Shown here piece by piece: positions 19,785 to 30,765 of a stretch of 64,000 nucleotides of DNA. The notes under the pieces are model-generated. The model searched no databases. It had not been told where the DNA came from and worked only from the letters and a program-made list of their open reading frames with translations. The stretch covers positions 282,489 to 346,488 of the forward strand of contig CAJNDS010002211.1 in NCBI GenBank assembly GCA_905221605.1, read 5' to 3'. Made by a program: the position numbers and the translations under genes. Each line of letters starts with the position of its first letter. Within the stretch, counting starts at the first letter, position 1. Source of the stretch: Symbiodinium natans. Lineage: Eukaryota > Sar > Dinophyceae > Suessiales > Symbiodiniaceae.

Positions 19785-20619
19785 AATGGTCTTGCTCCGT
19801 CATGCCTCGCTGCTTGGTGTACTGATAGCAGTTTAGCAGGAGCACTGGCTGGCCTCGGACTTCGCAATGAACCTCTTGAGCGCGGCCTGGGTGTAGATCC
19901 TGCCATCGTAGTGTTGCAGAGTCTATGCTTGGTGATAGTAGAGTGAGTACACCTGCAGAGCGCCTGTGCTTTGGCTGTTCAGGTGGCTGGGATGTTTGAG
20001 CGGGAGGAGACCTCACGAGCTCTTCATCCGGCAGCCCGCCAGAAACGGCTGTCCATCCGTGCACTTTAAATTGGGAGGATGTGGTCCAGTGAGTTTCCTG
20101 AATGAATATAACATCCAGGTCCTGCTGATGTTGCAGCCACTCTTTGAGCTCTGCCCACAACTGTTGGCTGAGTCCACCTGCGTTCCACGAGAAAACTCGC
20201 AGGGGTTTGGCTTCACGACCACCTCTAGGGTGACGCCTTCGCGGCTGCCTGAGAGGGAGCTGCGGTACAAATTGAGCTTGCATTTTTTCTTGTGTTTCTT
20301 GGATTGCACTGGGTGCAGCTATGCCTGCGCTTGCCTGTGCCTGGCTTAGAGGCAAATTGATCTCGCGATATGGTACTGCGCAACCGTCCCTTAAGGCTCG
20401 GTGACAGGCCCGACGATAGGAAAGTTTACGAATTCTACCCTCTGCCATCCGCTTGTTTTGCCTGAAGTGCCGAAGCACGATCAGACTCCCCTCGTCCTGC
20501 GGAAAGACGAGAACCCTCACACTTAGGAGCGAAAGATGCAGTCTAAGACGATCTAAGTTCTCCCCCCGGAATTGGGACCGGGCCAGCTCGTGGATATGCT
20601 GTCTGCGGCAGAATCTCAA
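19732..20619 (-). CDS. N-terminal half of AP-type endonuclease
   Basis: Residues about 140-290 carry the LINE endonuclease start LRVFSWNAGGLSQQLW (catalytic Asn) and DVIFIQETHW (catalytic Glu), then SAGVLTLLSP and VLLLNCYQY strands. The N-terminal ~130 residues are basic and may bind RNA. The track start at 20619 is TTG; the first ATG is at about residue 58, and an in-frame TAG lies just upstream of 20619. The true N-terminus may therefore come from an upstream exon, or the copy may be 5'-truncated. Linker insertion EELVRSPPAQTSQPPEQ contains a motif copy (20001-20017). The frame leaves the endonuclease at about 19740 and continues in the next frame. Confidence 0.75.
   Translation of the reverse strand: MRFCRRQHIHELARSQFRGENLDRLRLHLSLLSVRVLVFPQDEGSLIVLRHFRQNKRMAEGRIRKLSYRRACHRALRDGCAVPYREINLPLSQAQASAGIAAPSAIQETQEKMQAQFVPQLPLRQPRRRHPRGGREAKPLRVFSWNAGGLSQQLWAELKEWLQHQQDLDVIFIQETHWTTSSQFKVHGWTAVSGGLPDEELVRSPPAQTSQPPEQPKHRRSAGVLTLLSPSIDSATLRWQDLHPGRAQEVHCEVRGQPVLLLNCYQYTKQRGMTEQDHYATQSKVLSSLYKQVPF
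20001..20017 (-). repeat. Module motif copy in frame, in the endonuclease insertion
   Basis: Plus strand CGGGAGGAGACCTCACG, translated in a different frame as LVRSPPA. Confidence 0.7.
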
Positions 20620-20775
20620 ATGCTAGAGGCTAATGCCTCAAAGTGACCATCAGCTGGCAAGAGCTAGAAAGCCTTGAGATGTTAGACGGCCCCGAAAACT
20701 GTTAATGAGATGAAGTTCGGGGCCTTGGCCGGTTCGACAGCTACCATGCGCGGGCGGCTTGAGCTGGTAGTGCTT
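20620..20775 (-). other. 5' leader of the composite element
   Basis: About 155 bases between the first ORF and the second CAA array. No ORF and no spliced-leader relic is seen. The border with the array is abrupt at 20776. Confidence 0.45.
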
Positions 20776-20776
20776 C

Positions 20777-20856
<80 letters not shown>

Positions 20857-20887
20857 CCACAACCACAACGACAACGACAGCAACAGC

Positions 20888-20973
<86 letters not shown>

Positions 20974-21740
20974 CCAAACAAACAAACAAACAAACAACCA
21001 AACAAACAACCAAACAAACACACAAACACACAAACAAACAAACAAACAAACAAACAAACAAACAAACAAACAAACAACCAACAACCAACAACCAACAACC
21101 AACAACCAACAACCAACAACCAACAACCAACAAACAACAAACAACAAAAAAACAAACACCAACAAACAAACAACAACAAACAACAACAAACAACAACACA
21201 CAGCAACAGACAGCAACAAACAGCAACAAACAGCAACAAACAGCAACACACAGCAACAAACAGCAACAAACAGCAACAAACAGCAACAAACAGCAACAAA
21301 CAACAACAAACAACAACAAACAACAACAAACCACAACAAACAACAACAAACAACAACAAACAACAACAAACAACAACAAACAACAACAAACAACAACAAA
21401 CAACAACAAACAACAACAAACAACAAACAAACAACAAACAAACAACAAACAAACAACAAACAAACAACAAACAAACAACAAACAACAAACAACAAACAAC
21501 AAACAACAAACAACAAACAACAAACAACAAACAACAGACAACAAACAACAAACAACAAACAACAAACAACAAACAACAAACAACAAACAACAAACAACAA
21601 ACAACAAACAACAAACAACAAACAACAAACAACAAACAACAAACAACAAACAACAAACTACAACAAATGTAATCGGTTGCAGCAACAACAACAACGACAA
21701 GAAGAACAAGAACAACAAGAACAAGAAGAACAATAATAAC
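20776..21740 (+). repeat. Second CAA-based array
   Basis: Pure CAA (20776-20970) with a CAACCA/CGA interruption near 20856, then AAAC units (20970-21075), 7-mers AACCAAC (21075-21130), 10-mers CAGCAACAAA (21200-21300), 10-mers CAACAACAAA (21300-21420), 11-mers AAACAACAAAC, 7-mers AAACAAC (21480-21660), ending in CAAGAA/CAATAA variants. It has the same strand sense and shares variant types with the array at 3733-6671. Poly-Gln/Asn and poly-Leu/Val ORFs here are translation artefacts. Confidence 0.95.
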
Positions 21741-24060
21741 AATAACAAGAACAACAGGACGTGTAAGTAGGCTCGACAGGAAGAGCAATTCGGGATCCGT
21801 TTCTGGTCAAGCAGTCTTCGTACAAGAGAGCCCGCCCACAATATACCCAAATGCCTAGGGCTTAGGGGTCATTGTTTGGAGCCACTTGCGCAGCATGCCT
21901 AGTGTACTGGTGTAGCACTTGTAGTGAGCCCAAATCTTGGAGCCACGCCTCCAGCAGCGAAAAAGGCGCTTCAGTGCTGAAGAGCCTGCACCGCATGGTG
22001 CTGCACCAGAAATGGGTGTGGGCTACTCGACTTTTCTAGCCGACCCAAAGTCCATGACTTTCGAGGACTCCGAGTCTCTGGGGACCGCACGTTGGTGCGC
22101 GAAAGTACGACAACACTCGGTACCTCGGGTCATGGATCGCGGTTGCTTTGGGGCCTGTATTTGAACGATGGATGCTGCAATCAAATTGCTAGGATCTTGC
22201 CGCAAGCACATGACTCCACCGCGCTCCCTCCCCGTGATTTCTCGGATTCACACGTCCCAAACTTGGAACACTGCCGCCTGTGCCCATCATGTCTTGAACA
22301 TGCTCAGTAAAGCCCTGTGGGAGAATTAGGGACAATCACAATGTTTAGGAGTCTGTTGGCCAGGCTTCTCCGTGCAGGCGGCACGGCCAAGCGAAGAGAG
22401 CTCGGTGTAGACAGAGCCCGAACCGCTGCGGACCACCTGCTTTGACGGAAGCCACCACAAGTGAACTGGCACCAAGCATATGGCAAGGATCTCCAAAAAG
22501 CTTGCAACATGATGCATGAGCATACGGCGTGGGCCGGAACCAGAACCATTGGACGATGAGTTGTACGCGCATCAAGGCTTGGCGCAGGCCGTACTGCAGC
22601 AACTGACCTCAAGGTAGGCTTATGGCCTACGACTACACCCACCAACCAACCTGATGCATTACCCCACGCTTCTGGCTTTCTGCGCCAGCCTTTCCAGCCT
22701 GGCAATCGCAACAGCCAATGTCAAGGAAAGCCCAAGCATCGCAGACATCGCAGCCAAGGTGCCCGAAGTGGGCTGGTCACAGCACCAGTCTCGTTGGCGC
22801 GGCCGGCACAAAGACACCAGTACTCCTTGGGCATCAAGGGCTACATTTCAGGCATCCTACAATGCAAAACAGGTGTAGAACTCAGCATGACTGAAAAGTT
22901 CCGAATGATTCCACCCTCAGTTCCTTCTTGACAAGCCTTGCGGAGAACTGCGCACGAAGCCAGTGTGCTGCCTGACACCCGCAAGTCCAAGCAAGGGAGC
23001 CAACTGCAACACTTTTGTGCTCGATGCGGTAAATACTTCTGGCATGCCCGGGTGCTGGCGCATCTTCACCTGCACCAAGTTGCATTCATGGAGTTGGGGA
23101 CTTTGGCAATCTGTTTTGTGAGTTTGGGCTCCTTTCATAACGCACCAGAGCCAGGCAACAGCTTGCATTTCAATGTGATTTTCAACATTGTCATCAGCGG
23201 AGCTCCTTGCTAAAGTGCAAGCACGCAGTGCCATGCGTCGCCTGCGGCATTGCCATGGGCACCTCCTTACCCCGGCCTTAGCCCTGCAAACATCTTTCTC
23301 AGCAATGGCAACCCTGAGCTGAAGAGACCTTCCTGGCGCGCGTTCTTGCATGGAAGGGGACGCGCCCGGCCAATGCAGCAACTGTCTCGGAAGCGTTGCA
23401 GCGTGCATGGTGGGGCTCATGAGGCCAACGTGTTGAACTCACGAAAACCGTCGCGAGGTGGTGAGGGGTGGCTTCTGTGGTTTGCACGTTTTGCTTCATC
23501 CATTGCATTGACCTTTCTTGCGAAGATTAAGGTGACGCGCAAATAAACATATGTATATGGCACCGGGTCACTCTCCACACCCCCCCAATCCAGAACGCAC
23601 CTCCAAGAGCAGCGGGGAGAACCTGGGCTGTCAAGTGGAGTTTTTCCAGACACCCTGGGCTCTGCATGCAAGATTTGGGGCTTTTCGGCTGCTGCGGAAT
23701 TAAGCCCAACGGCATTTTACAAGACAGTTCAGATACCGTGGCAAGGTGATTGAAGGCCAAGGTGATGCCAAGCCACGCCTGAAGTGGGCAGGTCAAGCCT
23801 GGAAACGGTACCAAGCCTCAAACGAAAGCTCAGAGCGGAAGAGAGATCAAGAGCGTCCCTAGCCGCAGTCTTAGCAGGCCAAGCTTGACACGCCGACATG
23901 TCAGAGAGTATGGGTGCGCAACGGCAGCGAAACTTGTGAAGCCAAACTCGCCAAAGCATCTTCGCTGGACACTCCTTTCCAGATGGGATTGTCTTGTCTC
24001 AGGAAGCATACGAACCAAAACCACGCAATACACAATAGCACCAGCATGGGGCCTAAAATT
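21741..24060. other. Unassigned region
   Basis: About 2.3 kb with short overlapping ORFs on both strands and no convincing gene. At 23012-23090 (plus) a peptide CARCGKYFWHARVLAHLHLH fits the C2H2 zinc-finger pattern, but no neighbouring finger or splice context supports it. Confidence 0.45.
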
Positions 24061-24066
24061 GGCTCA

Positions 24067-24745
24067 CGCACACACACACACACACTCAGACTCACACCTA
24101 CATCTATCAAACCCTTAAAGCCCGAAATCCCACGCCAAGAATCCCAACCCCAAACCCATCAATCCCCAAAATCCTCGCTCACTCCTCTTGTCAACCAAAA
24201 CCCCAAACCCTTCAACTCGGACCTCCTCAACACCTGAACCCCCTAAACCCCAACCCAACTCAAACCCTCAAACCCCTAAACCCGACCCCCCAAAACCCTA
24301 AACCCCAAGCAGCTCAACTCCAGAAGTCTTACTCCTCTTGTCAACACCCCCCTAGGCCCTGTAAACCCTATACCGTATAGGCCACGAAGCCCTAAACCCT
24401 TGAACCCCCTAAACCTCCTAAGCCCTCGCCCAACGCTCCCCTTCACCAATTCAACCTTACACCCCCTAAAGCTTATAACGTGCAACCCCACATCCCATCT
24501 GAATCTCAACCACCCTTTTGTATTACAAGACCTTTACCCATAAACCCGCAAAAAACTCTAGCCTAATTAACCCCGAAAACCCTAAACCCACAAATCCGGC
24601 GGCCGGTGGGAGTTTAGGCATTAGGGCTTTTGTTCGAGGAGTTTAGGGTTTGGGGTTTAGGGTTCAAGGTCTTTTTGCCACCCGCGCTGCCCATGCGACT
24701 CCGGCAGGGTTTGAAGTTTAGGGTTTAGGGCGTAGGGTTTCGGGT
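24067..24745. repeat. Degenerate telomere-like patch, CCCTAAA then TTTAGGG
   Basis: A (CA)n stretch at about 24067-24086 is followed by many imperfect ACCCTAAACCCC-type units to about 24600. From about 24620 to 24745 the orientation flips to TTTAGGG/GGGTTTC units. The two arms face away from each other (C-rich strand left, G-rich strand right), which is opposite to a simple end-to-end telomere fusion. Confidence 0.7.
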
Positions 24746-25494
24746 TTCGGGTTTTTTTTTGCCACCCGCGCTGCCCACGCTCACGCAGGCACGAAGCAAG
24801 AACAGAAGCAATATGATCTAAACATACAATTCAGACTGTCTGTATAAAAAAGGGAATGACTTGGTCGGGGCGGGCCGGAACGCGGTAAACGGAGAGGCCT
24901 GCGGGCTTAAGGTTTAGGTTGTAGTGTTTAGGATGGCATATAAACATGTATAAACGGTAACTTTCACACCCAAACAACACACAGGCCAGGCCAAGCCCAG
25001 AGCAACAATAACCTTCAACCATTCCTGATCGCAAAATCCTGCGCCGATAAACCCGAACTCCATATATACAAAACCGGGACATCCATATGTGCATATATAC
25101 ACACACGCTTAATCTTTACAAGAAAGAACGTATTCTTCTTTAGAGAGTTCCTGTCACGTAGAAAGACGCAGCACGGCTTAGAAGGAGAGAGCGGTTAACC
25201 TGGCATATTGTATTCGTACTGTGGGGCTCAGTCACTCATCCGGGCTGGAACGATAAAGGGCCCTGTATACAATGTTATTACTGGGCAAGTTATATAGTGG
25301 GGGCATGAATGCGTGAATTTACTGCGCTCTCATCGTTCCCTTGTGCATTAACTTATTCATTCCATTCACATAATAATTGAATAGTAACGGCATGAATGAC
25401 ATCCTTCGCGACGTTAGTCCCCAGAAGCAGGTCTTAGAATCATGGAGACGGCTGTTAGGTTCTTGAAGGTGCGGACGCATGGCAATTCCTGGAG
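24746..25494. other. Unassigned region
   Basis: No supported gene or clear repeat, apart from scattered telomere-like GGTTTAGG words near 24910. Confidence 0.4.
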
Positions 25495-27465
25495 ATGAAG
25501 ATAGAAAGATCACATGAGAAGGAAGTGAGAGCACTAATAGGCGAAGAGAGGTGAATACAAGACCGGTTAATACTTCTGTTGGCATGGGTGAATAATCCGG
25601 ACCGTGAGGCAGTAACAACAATATGATTAAGGGCTCCAAGTTCCAGGATGATACGGTTGAGCAGAGGTTAGTTCACAGGGTTCCAGGATGATGCGGCTGA
25701 ACACAGGTGTGAACAGATACTATTCACGGGGACACATCTGCTCGGAGTCCGCGAGCGCGATGCGCTGCTCGCCGTGGCCCGGTCGCAAGACAACGTACGA
25801 GTCGTGCTCATCACCGACCAGGCCCAGCCGGCTTGGTAGCCTCCTCGTCGTCTCTTGCATTCAGGTGGGTCCAGGTGCTTTTCTGCTGGACCTTCTGAAA
25901 GTCCTGCTGGACCTTCTGAAAGCAGACGCCCATCATCAGGCCACCAAAAAATGCCACCAGCACTTTCGCAAACACGCTGCGTTTTAGGGGGTGTCAATTT
26001 TCAGGTGGTACCGTATGGCACCCCGTCGGAGTCCGAGAGACAACGTACCCGAGAGCTTCGATTCGGCTTGCGGTGCCCACTCCGGCAGTAAGCTCCGCAG
26101 CCTCCTCGTCGTCGAGCCAGCACCCTGCGCAAGTCTGAGCGTCTAAACTGCAAACACTACTGCGTGAGATATGAAGATAGAAAGATCACAGAGAACGAAG
26201 TGAGTGAGAGCACTAATAGGCGAAGAGAGGTGCTTCTGTTGGCATGGGTGAATAATCCGGACCGTGAGGCAGTAACAACAATATGATTAAGGGCTCCAAG
26301 TTCCAGGATGATACGGTTGAGCAGAGGTTAGTTCACAGGGTTCCAGGATGACACGGCTGAACACAGGTGTGAACAGATACTATTCACGGGGACACATCTG
26401 CTCGGAGTCCGCGAGCGCGATGCACTGCTCGCCGTGGCCCGGTCGCAAGACAACGTACGAGTCGTGCTCATCACCGACCAGGCCCAGCCGGCTTGGTAGC
26501 CTCCTCGTCGTCTCTTGCATTCAGGTGGGTCCAGGTGCTTTTCTGCTGGACCTTCTGAAAGTCCTGCTGGACCTTCTGAAAGCAGACGCCCATCATCAGG
26601 CCACCAAAAAATGCCACCAGCACTTTCGCAAACACGCTGCGTTTTAGGGGGTGTCAATTTTCAGGTGGTACCGTATGGCACCCCGTCGGAGTCCGAGAGA
26701 CAACGTACCCGAGAGCTTCGATTCGGCTTGCGGTGCCCACTCCGGCAGTAAGCTCCGCAGCCTCCTCGTCGTCGAGCCAGCACCCTGCGCGAGTCTGAGC
26801 GTCTAAACTGCAAACACTACTGCGTGAGATATGAAGATAGAAAGATCACATGAGAACGAAGTGAGTGAGAGCACTAATAGGCGAAGAGAGGTGCTTCTGT
26901 TGGCATGGGTGAATAATCCGGACCGTGAGGCAGTAACAACAATATGATTAAGGGCTCCAAGCTCCAGGATGATACGGTTGAGCAGAGGTTAGTTCACAGG
27001 GTTCCAGGATGACACGGCTGAACACAGGTGTGAACAGATACTATTCACGGGGACACATCTGCTCGGAGTCCGCGAGCGCGATGCACTGCTCGCCGTGGCC
27101 CGGTCGCAAGACAACGTACGAGTCGTGCTCATCACCGACCAGGCCCAGCCGGCTTGGTAGCCTCCTCGTCGTCTCTTGCATTCAGGTGGGTCCAGGTGCT
27201 TTTCTGCTGGACCTTCTGAAAGTCCTGCTGGACCTTCTGAAAGCAGACGCCCATCATCAGGCCACCAAAAAATGCCACCAGCACTTTCGCAAACACGCTG
27301 CGTTTTAGGGGGTGTCAATTTTCAGGTGGTACCGTATGGCACCCCGTCGGGGTCCGAGAGACAACGTACCCGAGAGCTTCGATTCGGCTTGCGGTGCCCA
27401 CTCCGGCAGTAAGCTCCGCAGCCTCCTCGTCGTCGAGCCAGCACTCTGCACGAGTCTGAGCGTGT
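25495..27465. repeat. Three tandem copies of a ~660-bp unit
   Basis: Copies at 25495-26170, 26171-26830 and 26831-27465 are nearly identical: a handful of substitutions, a ~20-bp extra segment (near 25555-25575) in copy 1 and a missing 3' end in copy 3. Each copy carries the same two opposing ORFs (99 aa plus, 109 aa minus) and an internal 21-bp direct duplication (TGCTGGACCTTCTGAAAG). Neither ORF resembles a known family, so I treat the unit as a recent tandem duplication. Confidence 0.95.
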
Positions 27466-27499
27466 CAGCTTTTTGAATCGTAAACAATATCTTTATCAT

Positions 27500-28215
27500 T
27501 TTCCTCGTTTCCACTGCTCCCCAAATCTCAAATCAATGTCCTCACGGTTTCCTTTAGACAAGGCTATCGAAGTCTCAAGTCGCCAGCAGTGTCCCCTTCC
27601 TTTTTGTCTCCAAAGATAAAACCGCAAGCAAGGTCCCCGTCTTTTTTCTTTCACAAAGGTCGACAAACCTTGTCAACTTGCAACAATGTCCCCACAATTT
27701 TTACCGCTTTTCCTTGCCCCCCAAATCTCAAAAATCACAAACAGCGTCATGATCCTTGACGTTTCGTTGCTCTCCAAATCACAAATCGCAAGCAGTGTCC
27801 CCATCACATTTTTATGTCGCCAAAGCTTAAACCGCAAAGCAGTGGCTCTATAGTCTTTCTTGTTTTCACTGCTCCCCAAGTCTCAAACCGCAAGAAGGCC
27901 ATCAAAGTCGTAAATCGCAAGCAGTGTCCTCATCATCTTCTATGTCTCCAAAACTTACTTACATCGCAAGCAGCGTCCCCGTCATATGTCTTTCGTAAAG
28001 GTTGATAATTTTCAAGTCGCCAGCAGTTTCCCCACCATTGTATCTGTTGTCCATTCCTCTCCAAATCTCCAATCGCAAGCCATTTCCCCATGATCCGCTG
28101 TTATCAAATGCTACCAAATCATAGATCGCCAGCAGTCCCCATTCTGCTTTCAGTGCACTCCAAATCTGAAATCGCTAGTGGTGCCCCCATGATTTCCTTT
28201 AGAGAATACTATCAA
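27500..28215 (+). repeat. Degenerate ~50-bp dispersed/tandem repeat
   Basis: About 14 diverged units of the form CTCCAAATCTCAAATCGCAA then GCAGTGTCCCCATC plus a pyrimidine-rich spacer. Examples start near 27520, 27575, 27607, 27720, 27773, 27874, 27906, 27945, 28010, 28060, 28113 and 28149. Spacing is 35-65 bp. No coding potential. Confidence 0.75.
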
Positions 28216-28440
28216 ACACATCGAATGGCACGAAACTGTTTCTGGGGTTAGTTCTTTGGGGGGGTTAGCATGTATATCTATATATGTATGGGGAATCAAA
28301 ACTAGAATGTTGCCTACATCTTGTTTTAATTAAACTTGTACTTACCCCCCCTCCCCTCTCACGTGACCGAAGAGCACCCAAAGTGCCACGCCAAGGCGCA
28401 AGGCACGAGAGGAATGCAAGAAGGGCATGACGGGGCCCCC

Positions 28441-28583
28441 GCTGGCGAGCATCAGGAGCATCATGCCGGCCAAGGAGGGTGTGACGTGGCCGCAGCCGGC
28501 GCGCATGAGAGCATGATGCTGGACCAACAACGGCCGTAAGTGCACCCCAGCCGGCGAGCATCAGCAGCATCAGGCCGGCCTGT
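28441..28583 (+). repeat. 54-bp unit, three copies
   Basis: GCTGGCGAGCATCAGGAGCA and two similar blocks at about 28495 and 28549, each ending in GCCGGCC/CTGGACC, with 54-bp spacing. Confidence 0.65.
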
Positions 28584-28589
28584 TTCTCG

Positions 28590-30600
28590 TCGAAGAGGCA
28601 ACAAAACAACACCACAAGAAGCCTCAAAAAAGAGTCCAAAACAGCCATGCTGGGGCAGTCGCCCAGAGGTTGAATTGAGGTGCAGGACACCGAGCGGAGC
28701 CACCGAAATTTGACCGCCCGCCCCCCCCCCCCAGACCCCCTTCACGGCTTCGCCCCAAAGCCCATACGGGGTATTGAACGACACTCCCTCAGGGGGAGCT
28801 TTCGTGATAAGAGACATGTAGTCTCTCAAACGAGGCTAGCAAATGCACCACTTCGGGGTTATTGATTTTGGCCCAGGTTGGCCGAGAGTTGCCAGGCTTC
28901 CATTGCAAGAAACCTGAGAGAATTCAGTTGTCGGCTTGTTTTTTTTGTGAGAATCGCTCGTACACACCCGACGCGTGTCACAGCTTTTTTCACCCTGAGG
29001 TCCTAAACCATCGTAAGATCGGCGCACCGGTCCTGATGGTTTGGCAACGGCGCATATCCCAGGCCAAGCACCGAGCCAGTCCTCGCGGAAGCATCGCAAA
29101 CTGCGCACACAGCTCCTAAAGGTTAACATAGTGTTGTAGTATCGTGATATTGCAGGATTGAACATTATTGCATTTTCTACCTTAATGTCAGAGCCGCACA
29201 AGTATCCCAAAGTCCTCGTGGCTACAGCCGCCCTCCACAGTCACATCCTGTGCATCGGTGGCAGTTTCAAGCCAGCGGTCGCGCATGCCGAACAGGACCT
29301 GCAGGGAGTTTGAAAAGTCGCCGTCGGTAATCTGTGAAAGCAGAAAACTCAAGACAGCATCATGAGACTCCTATCGGAACATCTAAACCCAGAAGTGCCA
29401 AGTGCCTTCACAGCTTCGCCGTGACCGAGAGACCTTCGTGGCAAGTCTGTTCTCTTCGTTACAAATATTCCAGTGATTTTTTATGCCTCTAAGTAAGGCT
29501 CGCACAAATGGGCTGCATGGAGTACGGGGTAAATTTATTACGCTTGGTTGCGTGGCTTGCAAGTCCCCAAAGAATGACAGACCCTGCCGCCAAAGCGGCT
29601 CGCGAATCGGCTGCAGCAGGGAGCCTGCTCTGTCAGACACATGGTAAACAAGTACTCCATGCACTTGTTGTTTACTTGCATCCGTAGCTTGAAGCAACAG
29701 TCTGGGTGCCAAAGTCTCCAAACCCGCAGCCTACCATGATGCCGTTGGGGAGGAGGCCCCTCTCAAGCAAACATCCTGAGTCCAGTTCCGGATGATGTGG
29801 AAGAATGATGCTTTCTGCTGTTTGCACAGGAATCAACAGGACTAAGCATGTGATTACATACTCCGAACTCTGGTTTTTGCAGTTCGCCTCGGCTTCCTGC
29901 CGAGAAGCGTTTGGAACAACCCTGCGACCTTTCCTGGGACCCCCTTGCACCCCCTAGCCTAGGACCCCCCTAGGACCCCCCCTAAGACTTCCCGGGCTTT
30001 GCCTGGACTTTTGGGACACCCGTCCCCTTTTTTTGGTTCCGGGGCCGGCCCAGCTGCCGAGGCGGCGCGCGCAAGCGTTAACAATTACAAGTACTTCAGT
30101 TCACGAATCTTGCTCTTACGTATGCTTAGCAGCGAGGGTGAGAGGTGAATTCACCTTCCCTTCGCTTCCCTCCGCTCAAGGCCAGGACTCCAAGGAGTGC
30201 CACTGCCACACGCCAGGGAGCTGCGGCAGCGGCGCTGCAGACGAGGCCCGCAGAGACGGCATCTGGGCCTCAGCTGCGGCACTTCTTTACTGTTCACTGC
30301 TCATTCATGTCCAGTTTTCGAGGAATGGAAAAAAAAAACAGCTCTTCAGCAGGGTATCTAGGGCAGACCCGAACACATCCGTGTACGCAATGAACATACT
30401 TCCAATGTGAACCAGGAATGCACAAGGCATGATAAATTTTACAAATATATCCGCCGAGGCCTCGGGCCGAAGGTGTATAGGTTGTGAGAACAGGCACCCC
30501 CCCTCCAAATCCTCCCCCCAAGTTTTTTGCCTGGAATGGGTACCCCCCGTACACGACCACCATCTGAAAGCGGACGGCTCGGCTACGAATCCTGTCCAAG
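28590..30600. other. Unassigned region
   Basis: No supported gene. Contains a run of ~14 C near 28722 and short repeats of TAGGACCCCCC near 29955-29985. Confidence 0.4.
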
Positions 30601-30605
30601 CCGAA

Positions 30606-30765
30606 CCGTCTAAACCCTGAACCTTGAACCTTGAACCTTGAACTCTAAACCCAAAAACCCTAAACCCCAAACCATAAACCTTGAGCCCTAAGCACTTCCC
30701 TAAACCAACCCTCAACTCTAAACCCTAAACCATAAACCCGGAACCCTAAACCCTAAACCCAACCC
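30606..30765 (-). repeat. Degenerate telomere-like patch (CCCTAAA strand)
   Basis: Imperfect CTAAACCCTAAACC and CCTTGAA units. Confidence 0.7.

Larger units (their letters stand above)
6672..20775 (-). mobile_element. Composite ~14 kb non-LTR retroelement / ORF cassette array
   Basis: A minus-strand unit bounded on both sides by CAA arrays in the same orientation. In minus-strand order it encodes an AP-type endonuclease, reverse transcriptase with zinc fingers and a C19 ubiquitin protease, a 355-aa ORF1-like protein, a Cys-rich ORF, a small exon, a Pro-rich ORF and three paralogous ~420-aa proteins. Support for one unit: all ORFs share a strand; 17 same-orientation copies of one ~19-bp motif occur only here; and the 3' end has a stem-loop plus short-tandem-repeat tail. 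Non-LTR elements normally carry one or two ORFs in 4-8 kb, so 14 kb with about eight ORFs would be exceptional. The alternative is a LINE next to, or inserted in, a local gene array that shares the motif. The internal boundary between LINE and array could lie anywhere between 13.9 and 15.1 kb. Confidence 0.65.

Noticed and set aside
20710-21850. Poly-Gln and poly-Leu/Val ORFs of 320-369 aa
   Set aside because: Translations of the second CAA array.
24067-24600. True chromosome end
   Set aside because: The telomere-like units are degenerate and internal, with unrelated sequence on both sides.
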